A stretch of 64,000 bases of DNA, from NCBI GenBank assembly GCA_025175895.1, contig CM045987.1, positions 110,597,040 through 110,661,039 of the forward strand, written 5' to 3'. The position numbers and the translations under genes are program-made. Positions 1-9,772 of the stretch are shown here, piece after piece. Numbering within the stretch: the stretch's first letter is position 1; every line of letters starts with the position of its first letter. The notes beneath the pieces were generated by a model. The model did no database searches. It had not been told where the DNA came from and was given only the letters and a program-made list of their open reading frames with translations. Source of the DNA: Wurfbainia villosa. Its lineage: Eukaryota > Streptophyta > Magnoliopsida > Zingiberales > Zingiberaceae.

Positions 1-1
1 G

Positions 2-860
2 GATAATTGTCCCCTCCTAAACAAGAGCAAGGAAGAGAAGAAAAAGAAAGAAGAAAATAAGAAGAAAAAGGGGAGCAAGAAGAAAAAAGAAGAGGAGAAG
101 AAGACAAAGGAAAAGGGGAAGGCCAAGGCATTTAAAGCAAAGACATGGGATGACCCTTCCTCTTCCTCTTCATCATCATCGGAAGAGGAGAACGCTTTCG
201 TCACCAACCTTGCTCTAATGGCATTTGATGACTCGGATTGCTCCTCCACCGAAAATGAAGAATCAAGCTCAAGTGGAGGGAGCTCTAGTGAAGGGGGAGC
301 CTCTACATCCTCCTCATCCGAAGAAGAAGAAGAGGACATGGAAACTATGGTAACTAATCTTTCACCTAGTAAAATAGTTTCTATGATTTCTAGCCTCACT
401 AAGGACCTATTTAGAGCAAAGAAGAAAAATAAGAGCATGTTAGATCAAATTAAGGATTTAGAAAATAAGCTAGAAAAAGCATGCTTAAATGATAATATTT
501 CTTCTAGCTTAAATGATGCATGCTCACTTGATAACTATATGCCTTTGGATGTTAGTGATGCATGTATAGAAGAAAATAGGGCTTTAAGAGAGAAAGTAGA
601 TTATTTAACCAAAGCCCTAGAAAAGTTTACAATTGGCTCAAACACCTTGAACATGATCATAGGAAGCCAAAGAGCTAGCTTCAACAAAAAGGGCGTAGGT
701 TATAAAGAAAAGAAAAATGAAAATGCCTACAAATGCCTAATTGCTAGGGGACAAGATAAGAAGAAAGTAATAGCTAGGAAATGGATTCCTAAGGAATATC
801 TAGTGAACCCCATAGGCAAGAACTTATTTTGAGTTCCAAAATCCATCCTTAAGGGTTAGA
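2..860 (+). pseudogene. gag, C-terminal part (open to window edge)
   Basis: One frame is open from the window edge through 832. It holds a Lys/Glu-rich basic stretch (about codons 8-45), then the segment AFKAKTWDD followed by Ser and Glu runs and VTNLALMAF, a pattern typical of plant retroelement gag proteins next to the zinc-knuckle region. A predicted coiled coil follows (KKKNKSMLDQIKDLENKLEK). The end, with WIPKEYLVNP, matches the gag end of the element at 12457-14148. The TGA at 830-832 sits where the relative has Trp, and the frame then continues VPKSILKG to a TAG at 858-860. The TGA is therefore probably a TGG-to-TGA mutation. The ATG at 218 is internal and is not the start. The zinc knuckle lies upstream of the window. 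Confidence 0.65.
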
Positions 861-2089
861 AAACCCCTAGGGTAGTCAACCATATGAAATTAACCTATAT
901 CATATTTTGGTTGACTTAGGATGGCGGGACAATATTTTGAAATAGTGTTAGGTGATGATAACGTGCCTATAAATAGTTAATAATGCTTAAATCATGATAA
1001 TCAATGTAATTGCTATGTATATGTGCAATCATGATTTATGATTTTGAAATTTTGCACATCATCATGAGAAATAGGGTTTAAATCATGCCTTAGGTGATAT
1101 TTTGTTTATTATCATGATATAATACCTAATGCATGATTACAATATGATGAATACATGTATTTCATGATCATAATATGAATTTAGTTCATATATGTCATTA
1201 TGATCATGTTGAGTGTTAGGATGATACTTAACCTTGATAGAATTGTATGAATATAATGGTTAAGTATATACAAATACCCTCTAGGATGCATCTCACACTC
1301 ACCATAGGCTACTTTGATTGAAAACTTAGCATGAGTAAGATGTTAGGATGATACAAATGTCCACTAATGCCTATGGCACTTAGATGGTCATTTAAGGTAT
1401 CAAAATAGCAATAATAGACCAATCATGGAGAATGCTTATGTTTAATTCATAGACATATTGCCCAAAGATCATGGTTGGATATTTCATATGTTTTCAAAAC
1501 AATTTCTTACCTTAAAATATGTGTATTCATGTTTTGAAACAATTCAAACTGAAACTAGGTGTTAAAATGGATATTATCATAATCAAAAACCTAGTAGTTT
1601 TTAAAGCTTTTGGATTTTTGGCAAATACGTGAAAATATAATGATTTTTCATGAAGACCTATTTTCACTGATAAAGAATCTTACAAGAAATATGTTCCCCA
1701 AATTTCATAATTTTTTGAATTTTCTAGAATTTTTAATGCATTCGATAATGCCATCTTATACCGATCGTAGTGATCGCCACTGAAAAAAAGTCTAATATTT
1801 TCTGATTTCAGATTTTAAACATGTTTTTGGTATTTTCCTTCTATTAGACTTGATGTCATGGGTTTATAACTTAGTATTAATCTTTTTGATGGTGTCAAAG
1901 GGGGAGAAATAATTGTGTTTAAGTAAATTATGATAGGGGGAGAATTTGTAGAGAGAGTTTCATGGATTAAGGGGGAGTTGCATGTTGTTATATCATGTTT
2001 ATGTTTACATGCTTTCTTACCTTAGAAATTTCTATCAAATGTTTTTTACCTAACTTAAACGGATTGCCACACATCAAAAAGGGGAAGAT
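861..2089 (+). other. Untranslated 3' region with repeated polypurine tracts
   Basis: I see no gene here. The stretch is AT-rich and ends in a series of purine runs of the AAGGGGGAGA type near 1898, 1934, 1969 and 2077-2089. The last one abuts the LTR and is the functional-looking polypurine tract for plus-strand priming. The multiplicity recurs in relatives (17806-18241 and 32345-32523). Confidence 0.6.
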
Positions 2090-3320
2090 TGTTAGTGCAA
2101 TCTCTTGTCATGATAAGGTTTTGATGTGTGTGGCAAAGGGTTTAAGTTAGGTCGGTATTGTTATTTGATATGTGCATTGGAGTCTTGCAGGACTTAGTAA
2201 TTCGCACATGGAGCCTTGGCGGGTTCACCCTCACAACCTCGTGCCTGAGTCAGAGAAGGAGAATTGCAGAGCCGTGCGCTTGATGCTGCTGAGGGACCGC
2301 TGGACGAGATGACTTGAAGTGAAGCCAAGGAAGCAGACTTCGAAGGCAAGAGACGCGAAGGAGCATTGCAGAGCCGTGCGCCTGATGCTGTCGAGGGACG
2401 TGGCCGCGAACGAAGAGAGTTTCGGCGAGGGACTTCGAGTGAGATGAGAGAATGAGTGAAATGTAAGTAGCTCATTAGGTGAACTTGGCTGAATGGCTAA
2501 GTGTCGGAGACTTGACCGCAAGGGTTAAGGTTTACCCGACCGCCGGAAGCTCAAACTTATGTTAAGTTTGAGTTTCACACGGCACCAGTCGACTGCCATG
2601 TAATAGCAGTCGACTGCTCTGAGTCGAGTGGGTTCGATTGGTATCCGACTGATGGGTTTATGCCCAGTAGTAGACTGCCATGGAATGCGATCATGCCGAG
2701 GATGTCGCGGCGAACCGCCAGAACCGCCGTCGGGCGATTGACTACGGAGGCGGCGATGATCGGTGAGGTCCATCAGTCGACTGCCAAGTGTTTCGTTGGA
2801 CTACAACGGTCGGGATCCGACGTGTTTGGAGGCCGTCGTAGTGACGACAGTCGACTGCCAAGGGCAGCAGTCGACTGGTGGCGGCCAACGGGAAGAAATC
2901 AGCCCTCTCTATAAAAAGAGAGGGTGTGAGCCTTTTAGAGAAAAATGTTTATGCTCTAAGTGATCTTCCTAGTGCCCCACAAGCTTTAAACTCTTCATAC
3001 TTGTCTTTACTTCAATCTTATTGTAAGAAGAGTGATCTTGGTTGTAAAGGTTACCTCCACCTAGCTTGGTGCAAAGGAGAGATCATTAGTGGATTGGTTT
3101 TGGCGGAGTGATTCACCGAGGACGAATCGGGGATCGTGGATTAGCGGCGTAGCCGTGAACCACGTTACACCATCTTGTTAGCATTTGATTTCTTGTATTT
3201 CTATTTGCTTGTCTTTCTTTATTGTTTCCGTTGCGCTAATCTCTTTGTAGACGAGCAAATACCGACATCCAACGTTCGAGGGCTATTCACCCCCCTCTAG
3301 CCGGCCGTCCCGATCCTACA
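2090..3320 (+). repeat. 3' LTR (family with AGTCGACT palindromes)
   Basis: The LTR begins TGTTAGTGCAAT directly after a polypurine tract and ends ...CGATCCTACA. CAGTCGACTG palindromes lie at about 2586-2880, a TATA box at 2910-2917, and the conserved end block TTCACCCCCCTCTAG near 3288. Small ORFs within it are not supported as genes. Confidence 0.8.
2910..2917 (+). promoter_or_regulatory. LTR TATA box
   Basis: TATAAAAA lies between CTCTC and GAGAG, so the box sits in the loop of a short inverted repeat. It follows the palindrome array, as in the related LTRs, and marks the probable U3/R boundary. Confidence 0.55.
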
Positions 3321-3323
3321 ACA

Positions 3324-3819
3324 GATGTTAGGATGTTAGATGGATTAGGTTAAAAGTTTAACCCTAAAAGCCCCCATGAACCATTCAGCCAAACCCTGTT
3401 CTTGAGGTTTCAATGAAATTCTATACCATATTTTGTATGTATATGATGATGTTAGGATGTTAGATGGATTAGGTTAAAAGTTTCACCCTAAAAGCCCCCA
3501 TGAACCATTTGGCCAAACCTTGTTCTTGAGGTTTCAATGAAATTCTATACCATATTTTGTATGTATATGATGATGTTAGGATGTTAGATGGATTAGGTTA
3601 AAAGTTTAACCCTAAAAGCCCCCATGAACCATTCGGCCAAACCTTGTTCTTGAGGTTTCAATGAAATTCTATACCATATTTTGTATGTATATGATGATGT
3701 TAGGATGTTAGATGGATTAGGTTAAAAGTTTAACCCTAAAGGCCCCCATGAACCATTCGACTAAACCTTGTTCTTGAGATTTCAATGAAGTTTTATACCA
3801 TATCTTGTATGTATATGAT
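3324..3819. repeat. 124-bp tandem repeat, four copies
   Basis: The unit starts GATGTTAGGATGTTAGATGG at 3324, 3448, 3572 and 3696, an exact 124-bp period with only scattered substitutions. A fifth, diverged start (GATGTTAAGATGCTAGATG) lies at 3820 and leads into the next array. Confidence 0.9.
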
Positions 3820-3827
3820 GATGTTAA

Positions 3828-4020
3828 GATGCTAGATGAAGATAACATGCTCTAGGTTAGGTTAACATGTGTTTTATGTTTAGGTGATATTAAATGATGC
3901 TAGATGAAGATAACATGCTCTAGGTTAGGTTAACATGTGTTTATGCTTAGGTGAGTTCATGTTAACTTGTGATGTTAAATGATGCTAGATGAAGATAACA
4001 TGCTCTAGGTTAGTGCTTAC
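3828..4020. repeat. Short tandem block, three copies
   Basis: GATGCTAGATGAAGATAACA followed by TGCTCTAGGTTAG occurs three times (about 3828, 3897 and 3982), with variable spacing caused by indels in the GTTAACATGTG part. Confidence 0.75.
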
Positions 4021-4077
4021 TTGCTCTTGATGTTTATGCCTTATGTCATGCCCTATATGTGACTGATATCTGAGATA

Positions 4078-4600
4078 TGTTATGTAATGAAATATGATAT
4101 GGTTATGAAATGAAGTATGATATGTTCATGAAGTAAAATATGATATGTTTATGAAGTGATTCATGATATGTTTATGAAATTAAATATGATATGGTTATGA
4201 AATGAAGTATGATCTATTCATGAAGTAAAATATGATATGTTATGAAGTGATTTATGATAGTTTATGAAACAGAATATGATAAGTTTATGAAATGAAATGT
4301 AATATGTTTATGAAATGAAATATGATATGTTCATGAAGTGAAATATGATATGTTATGAAATGAAATATGATATGTTCATGAAGTGAAATATGATATGTTC
4401 ATGAAGTGAAATATGATATGTCATGAAGTGAAATATGATATGTTATGAAATGAAATATGATATGTTCATGAAGTGAAATATGATATGTTATGAAATGAAG
4501 TATGATATGTTTATGAAATGAAATATGATATGTTCATGAAGTGAAATATGATATGTTATGAAATGAAGTATGATATGTTTGCAAAATTAAATAAGATATG
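4078..4600. repeat. Minisatellite, about 20-bp unit
   Basis: Many imperfect copies of GAAATGAAATATGATATGTT / CATGAAGTG lie head to tail. The unit length drifts between about 18 and 23 bp through small indels and T/TT differences after ATATG. Confidence 0.85.
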
Positions 4601-4688
4601 TTATGATAAAAAGCATATAAGTTTTTTACCTTCTGCATGGCTTGTACCAGGACCCTAACAAGGTCCAAAGGGATGAGCTCCTAAGTTG

Positions 4689-4885
4689 CCCTAGGCCGAC
4701 CGACTAAGATTGGGCCTAGGATGGGCTTCTATGTATGATTGCCCCTAGGTCGACGGACTAAGATCGGGCCTAGTACGGGATGGGATCCCAGATGCTCTAG
4801 GTCGATGGACTAAGATAGGGCCTAGGATGGGCTTCTACGCTATGACGATGGCCCCTAGGTCGACAAATTAAGATCGGATCTAGTA
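4689..4885. repeat. Four-copy tandem repeat, about 52-58 bp
   Basis: Variants of CCTAGGTCGACGGACTAAGA followed by TCGGGCCTAG start near 4689, 4743, 4795 and 4853. The block is GC-richer than the arrays around it. Confidence 0.75.
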
Positions 4886-5808
4886 ACCTAGTTGGTTTGA
4901 GACTTGCTACCTCAGGTCTATTTAGTGATGCGCGCTATGATGATGATGATGTGGTACAATGCCGGGCCCAATATGTTGAGATTTATGTTTACGTACCTAT
5001 ATTATATGTTTTCAAAGAGCATCCTGCATATGTTTACATGTTATGATTACCATGTTATATTTGTGTTTACATGTTATGTTGTTATGATATATATGTTGCA
5101 TGTTATGTTTGATTATGCCATATATGTACATGATATGTTGCTATGTTGTATATGTTACATGTTATGTTTGCTTAGGTTACTTATGCTACATGTTATGTTT
5201 GCTTATGTTATATATGTCACATGTTATGTTTGTTTATGTTACTTATGCTACATGTTATGTTTGCTTATGTTATTTATGTTACATGTTATGTTTGCTTATG
5301 TCACATATGTTACATGTTATGTTGCTTATATATTATGAGTGTTACATGCTATGCTTAATGTCGATGTATGATTTTGTGAGTAGGACAGGATCTTACTAAG
5401 CCTATGTTCTTATAGTTTATTTTACCTTGTACTGCAGATAAGGGTAAAGGGTGGATAAACTAAAGGGAGCAGCAGGAGGGGCAAGTGTGTGTGTAGCAGT
5501 GGCATGGTAGTGGCATGGTGGAACAGATCTGTTATGTCCCTTATGCATGTTTTCCTTAAGATGTTTTGTTTATGGTTTTGAATTAAGCACTAAGTACTTA
5601 TGAAATAATGATGCATGCTCTATGTTAAGAAGAAGTACCTATGAAATGACGATGCATGTTATGTTTAAAAGAAAAAAATATATGTCTAAAGTCTTCCGTT
5701 GTAAGAAGTACGATATGTATAGTCTTCCGCTGTAAGTAGTACGATGTATGCATGTACGGTCGCGTCACGCGCCGCCCCTCCGGACCCTAGGAAAGGGCTG
5801 GCGTGACA

Positions 5809-5906
5809 ATTCTTGCCTTCCATTGGTCAAATTCTTTAGCTCCATAAAGTTCATAGGGCGGAGGAGTGTTGATGTCGTGTCCAAGTCCAAGGTTTGGCAA
5901 CTCCAT
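5809..5906 (-). pseudogene. gag, N-terminal stub
   Basis: Translation on the minus strand from the ATG at 5906 gives 32 codons that include HDINTPPPYELYGAKEFDQW. This aligns with the gag start of the 11-19.5 kb element (WDINTPIPYTFYGQEGFNQW). The frame stops abruptly where the repeat-rich LTR begins, so it is a truncated gag and not a gene. Confidence 0.65.
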
Positions 5907-5966
5907 TGCTTTCTTTTTTCCTCTAGCATGTGCACCCTCGGTTGTTAATCCTTAAAGAGAAACCTT

Positions 5967-5978
5967 GCTATGATACCA
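5967..5978 (-). other. Primer-binding site (initiator-Met tRNA type)
   Basis: The minus strand reads TGGTATCATAGC, one mismatch from the plant initiator-Met tRNA complement TGGTATCAGAGC, two bases inside the LTR end. Confidence 0.7.
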
Positions 5979-7550
5979 CTTGTTAGGGATCGATGACCGT
6001 GCTAGAGGGAGAGTGAATAGCGTCTTCATGATTTCTACTCTTTGATCATGTCGTGCTTATCTATAATCGTTAGTGCGCAACGGAAATAAAGTAAAGCATG
6101 AACGAAATGAACAAACACACAATACAAGGATATAATATGGTTCGGAACCTAGGAAACCTAGGGTTCCTACTCCACAGGTCAAGCACAAGTGAGCTCTAGT
6201 GATGCACATCACCACTAAATCTTTTCCTTCTCGATGACACACTGGAGGTGGAGAAACCTCTTACAATAAATTACAATAGGAATAATAAAGATACAACTAA
6301 AGAACAACAAGATTACAAATAAAATGCAAAGAAACACTTTACAAATGAGAGCTTTGAACGCTTATTGATATGGTTGCTTGGACGAGCTTGGAAGGTCTGA
6401 AATGCAACTGTAATTCCCCTTCAAGATCACTAAAAACCAATTGCGAAATCCTCCCCGTCGAGCTCCTTTTATGCCTTCTTGTGATTTGAATTTTCACCTC
6501 GCAGTTGACTATCAAAAGGCTCCAATCAATTGCTCACAGTGTCATTGTCTCACAGCGGACTAATCAACGTTGACATTCCAGCCAACGGATATCTTAGTAG
6601 TAGGCCACCCTTACCAAAAGTCGACTGTCAATCCAGTAGTCAACTATGGTACATTATGTGCTCGTGTCCACAACCACCAGTCGACTAGCCACCAGTCGAC
6701 TAGAATAACCTTCAGTTGACTACCAGCATACTTAATCGGCAATCAAGCATTAGTCGACTACTCGACCAGTCGATTGGTCATAATCCTAGTCGACTGCTCC
6801 GAGTTAACTAGGCTCCAAGTGCTTACACACTCGATCAGTCCACTGGTCAAAACCATCAGTCGACTGGTAAACCTCAAACATGACGTGTAACCTAAGTATG
6901 ATCCCCTCATACTTGATAGAACATTCTTAGCCTAGATCTAAGCCTTCTAGCCACCTCTATCAGCCTCACGCCTATAGGATCCTTCCAAGTCCTCCATGAC
7001 TCATTCATCCATACGCTAGCCTTTAGATGCTTCCATCGGATATTGTAATCCTAACCGGGTCTACTTTGTCAAGATTCATTTGAACTTATACCGCCAAGAC
7101 TCTATGCTTGGACTTTACGCTGCCAAAACAAAACACTGGACTTAAGTCGCCAAGACTACATGCTTGGACTTTACGCTGCCAACACTGGACTTAAGCCACC
7201 AAGACTACATGTTTGGACTTTACGCTATCAGCAACACACCCTTAGACTTTCCAATTGCCAAGACCCATACTTGGACTTTCACAAATGTCAAGACTCATGC
7301 TTGGACTTTCCCTTACCAACTCCATGTTGGACTTTCCAAGTGCCAAAGTTCACTTGGACTTTACGCCGCCAAGACTACACACTTGGACTTATGCTATTAA
7401 GACTTCACCTTTGGACTTTTCTCTTGTCAAGTATCCATACTTACACTTTCTCATGAAAATCATATTGTCAATCCATTTGTCAAATATCAAAACACTACTC
7501 GAGTCCTACTCGAACTCGATCAATCATGATCCGAGCTGATTGCACCAACA

Positions 7551-8150
7551 ATTAATAAATAGTATTGCATTTATAACTTTGATTCAAATGATTGTTGGAT
7601 GAATTTATATTTTCTTTTAACATTTTAAATTATATTTTATAATTTTTTCTATTCTAAATGATGGATTAATTGTGATGATGTTTATATATTGAATTCATGT
7701 TATATATTTTAAATAAATATTAGTGATCTTTTTAATGTCTTTATAAATTAGTATAATGATATTTATTAATATCATATAGATGAGTTAAATGTGACTTTTT
7801 AAAATTATTTCTACTAATAACTTTTATTGTCCATATAAAAAAAATATAAGATATTTGTAAATATCAAAATAAATATGTTTAGATAATATTTAGCTTTGTT
7901 CTTATTATGATGATAATAAGACATATATAAATATTTTTAAAATATAATTTTTTTATATATATTTTAAAGTGTCTTTATATATCTAAATTGAGACATTTTT
8001 AATCGTAACAATAATATTATATAATGACATTATAAAATGTCAAAATTATGAACAAAGTCTAAAATGACATTTCTTTATAAGCTATTTTTTTATTGCTGTC
8101 ACTGTAAATATATTATAAAGATATCTTTTAAAATAATTATTATTGTAGTG
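7551..8150. mobile_element. AT-rich remnant, possible CACTA transposon end
   Basis: No ORF is present. The stretch is very AT-rich, repeats short GACATT/ATGTC words in both orientations, and ends ...TATTGTAGTG at 8150. Read in reverse, that is CACTACAATA, like the terminus of plant CACTA (En/Spm) elements. The matching left end is not visible and may have been removed by the LTR at 7550. This is a weak call based on one terminus. Confidence 0.3.
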
Positions 8151-8309
8151 TCAAGAAAGCATTTTCAAATTATCTTCAACAAGAAGCAAAGAGAAATGAT
8201 CATCGAGTGATTACATGTCGTCTAACAAGAATAATAGCACAACATCAACACTTAAAGCATGGAGCTAGCACGCACACAGAGTATATATTAAGCAGAATGA
8301 TTTAAATCC

Positions 8310-9308
8310 TTAAGCCAATGCAGCAGCAACCAACAGGGAAACTCCAATTCTGACCAAAAGGCCGACGGCCCATCCGGTGCACCCACTGTCGTACGGTGAG
8401 TTGTCCACCAGTGGCTGGCTGTTGAAGCCGAAAGCTGGGGTCGAACTCGCCCCATCCACCGTGTGCTGCTCCGGCAGTCCTGAACCGTACGCCGTGTTGG
8501 GCCTCGGCACGACCGACCCTGCCCCAGCCCCGGCCGGCCGCCCGAAGGGAAGGTTCTTGTCGTTCCCACCGATGGGCTGCGCAAAGGGAGGCAGGGCGGG
8601 AGCAAGCCCCGGAGATCCCGGGAGGCCGCAGTTCTGGTTGGCGCGCGCGTCTTGGCTAGCCTTCCACGCCAGCTCACCATCCTTATCGCGTATGCGCATA
8701 TCGCCCTGGTCGACCAGCTCCAGCGTGGCAAGGTAGTTGTCGCCGGCGGACTGTGCGCCCGTGTCCCACACCGGCTTGCTGCCGTCGAACACCTGTAGTC
8801 CGTACGCGGTGAATACCACCGAGCACGCATTCTCGGAGCTCACCGGACCGCACTGAGACTCCCACATGCTATGCCCCGTGCTGGTGTCCACCACCTGGAT
8901 GTAGCAGAAATCATTTCCGAAGCCGCCGGCACCGGGGGCTGTCTCACGGCGGAGGAGAGACGCGGTGTACTTGCCTGAAGGGGACGTGAGAAAGTGAACC
9001 GTGTTCTCTGTCGGGTTAGGAGGGATACTTGCAAGGATTTGCTCCTTGGTCGTCCTCTGAATTGTTCCGGGCGCGGCGGCGACGATAGAGGCAGGGGCCG
9101 GCACGGAGGCTGTATCAGTGCTTACCTCGGTGGCTGGGACAGGGCCCGGCACGGATGCTGTATCGGTGCTTACCTCGGTGGCTGGGACAGGGGCCGGCAC
9201 GGAGGTATCGGTGGTTACCTCGTCCTCCGTGTCGCCGAGTTGTGCTGCGGATAGCAGGAAGAGAGAGGAGATGACGAGGGAGAGAAAGAGGTAACGTAGA
9301 AAAGCCAT
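8310..9308 (-). CDS. Secreted bulb-type-lectin-like protein, probable GPI anchor
   Basis: This 332-aa intronless ORF is the only convincing host gene. Residues 1-22 form a signal peptide (MAFLRYLFLSLVISSLFLLS then AA). Residues about 33-73 hold a Pro/Thr/Ala-rich tandem repeat (17-aa unit PVPATEVSTDTASVPGP). Residues about 105-227 resemble a bulb-type (B) lectin beta-prism fold, with the periodic Trp motifs SMWESQCG, PVWDTGA and LAWKAS and four Cys. Residues 228-310 are Pro/Gly-rich. A short hydrophobic end (314-332) after a small-residue stretch suggests a GPI signal, though Arg320 inside it is unusual. I do not see an intact QxDxNxVxY mannose-binding motif, so sugar binding is doubtful. The ATG at 9308 is chosen over that at 9395 because it starts the signal peptide, has a CCATGGC context and lies downstream of the TATA box. 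High GC contrasts sharply with the flanks. Likely cell-surface role; function unknown. Confidence 0.8.
   Translation of the reverse strand: MAFLRYLFLSLVISSLFLLSAAQLGDTEDEVTTDTSVPAPVPATEVSTDTASVPGPVPATEVSTDTASVPAPASIVAAAPGTIQRTTKEQILASIPPNPTENTVHFLTSPSGKYTASLLRRETAPGAGGFGNDFCYIQVVDTSTGHSMWESQCGPVSSENACSVVFTAYGLQVFDGSKPVWDTGAQSAGDNYLATLELVDQGDMRIRDKDGELAWKASQDARANQNCGLPGSPGLAPALPPFAQPIGGNDKNLPFGRPAGAGAGSVVPRPNTAYGSGLPEQHTVDGASSTPAFGFNSQPLVDNSPYDSGCTGWAVGLLVRIGVSLLVAAALA
9105..9212 (-). repeat. 51-bp in-frame repeat inside the lectin-like gene
   Basis: Just over two near-identical 51-bp units encode the PVPATEVSTDTASVPGP repeat. Being a multiple of three, copy-number changes would lengthen or shorten the Pro/Thr stalk without breaking the frame. 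Confidence 0.75.
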
Positions 9309-9396
9309 GGCTGGTTCGGTGGAAGGCACTGAGAAGAGTGTTGTGTGTGGTTTGGTAATCACAGCTGCGTTGAGATGCATGGATGAGGGGAGCAAG

Positions 9397-9404
9397 ATTT
9401 ATAC
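9397..9404 (-). promoter_or_regulatory. TATA box of the lectin-like gene
   Basis: The minus strand reads GTATAAAT about 90 bp upstream of the ATG at 9308. This predicts a transcription start near 9370 and a leader of about 60 nt. The upstream in-frame ATG at 9395 would lie between the TATA box and the start site, so it would not be in the mRNA. Confidence 0.6.
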
Positions 9405-9662
9405 TAAGGCATGAGAAGGAGAGTAGTTAAGTAATTGGTAGATTAGCTCTCTAATGGATTTGGAGAAACTCCTCGTCTTTCTAATCTCCTTACTGTTCCT
9501 CTTCCGAGTGAGTTTGGTTATTCAACTGAACCGGTAGGCTCGCAAGGGGAGTAGGAGCAGCTGGATAAACATATTAATTCCTACTTTTGTTCGACAGTCC
9601 AGATTTATTATTTTTTTAAGAATAAAAGTTAGCTGTTTTTTTTTTCAAAGATAATATAATTT

Positions 9663-9666
<4 letters not shown>
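9405..9666. other. Upstream flank of the lectin-like gene
   Basis: No gene is seen. This is unique-looking sequence that would hold the upstream promoter, ending in an AT-rich stretch with T and A runs next to the TA microsatellite. Confidence 0.4.

Positions 9667-9755
<89 letters not shown>
9667..9755. repeat. (TA)n microsatellite
   Basis: An uninterrupted TA dinucleotide run of about 44 units. The ORF reading YIYIYI across it is spurious. Confidence 0.98.
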
Positions 9756-9757
<2 letters not shown>

Positions 9758-9772
9758 CGTTATTGCGCGTCC

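Larger units (their letters stand above)
1..3320 (+). mobile_element. LTR retrotransposon, 3' half (gag end, 3' region, 3' LTR)
   Basis: The segment reads in order: C-terminal gag coding sequence, about 1.2 kb of untranslated 3' region, several purine runs, and a 3' LTR that starts TGTTAGTGCAAT and ends CCTACA. The 5' half lies outside the window. The gag end resembles the gag end of the element at 11062-19522. The LTR closely matches, in reverse, the solo LTR at 9773-11036. No protease, integrase or reverse transcriptase lies between gag and LTR, so this copy looks non-autonomous, although pol could have been lost. Confidence 0.8.
3321..5808 (+). mobile_element. LTR-like fragment composed of tandem repeats, probably Gypsy
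   Basis: No credible ORF is present. The segment contains four successive repeat arrays (3324-3819, 3828-4020, 4078-4600, 4689-4880), a fifth looser array (5030-5340), and a GC-richer end block with GCGCCGCCCC...GGGCTGGCGTGACA. An end of the GGCGTGACA type is common in LTRs of plant Gypsy elements of the Del/Tekay kind, which is why I place it there. It abuts a truncated gag reading frame at 5809, so it probably inserted into that element. ORFs at 4904-5399 are translations of the repeats. Confidence 0.4.
5809..7550 (-). mobile_element. Truncated LTR element: gag stub, primer site, 5' LTR (minus strand)
   Basis: Read on the minus strand, an LTR (7550 to 5981; TGTTGGTGCAATC start, CCCTAACA end) is followed by a primer-binding site and the first 98 bases of gag, then cut at 5809 by the tandem-repeat LTR fragment. 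The LTR carries AGTCGACT palindromes (about 6615-6865) and a GTCCAAG/CTTGG array (about 7084-7450). Confidence 0.7.

Noticed and set aside
2194..3111. Six small ORFs on both strands
   Set aside because: All lie inside the LTR at 2090-3320 and are not conserved in frame in the homologous LTR at 9773-11036.
3324..4600. CRISPR-like repeat array
   Set aside because: The repeats are directly tandem with no unique spacers, and the sequence is a plant nuclear genome.
4904..5399. Two overlapping ORFs of 144 and 99 codons rich in Met, Cys, Tyr and Leu
   Set aside because: They translate the ACATGTTATGTTTGCTTATG tandem array in two frames. The composition follows the repeat and no domain or start context supports a gene.
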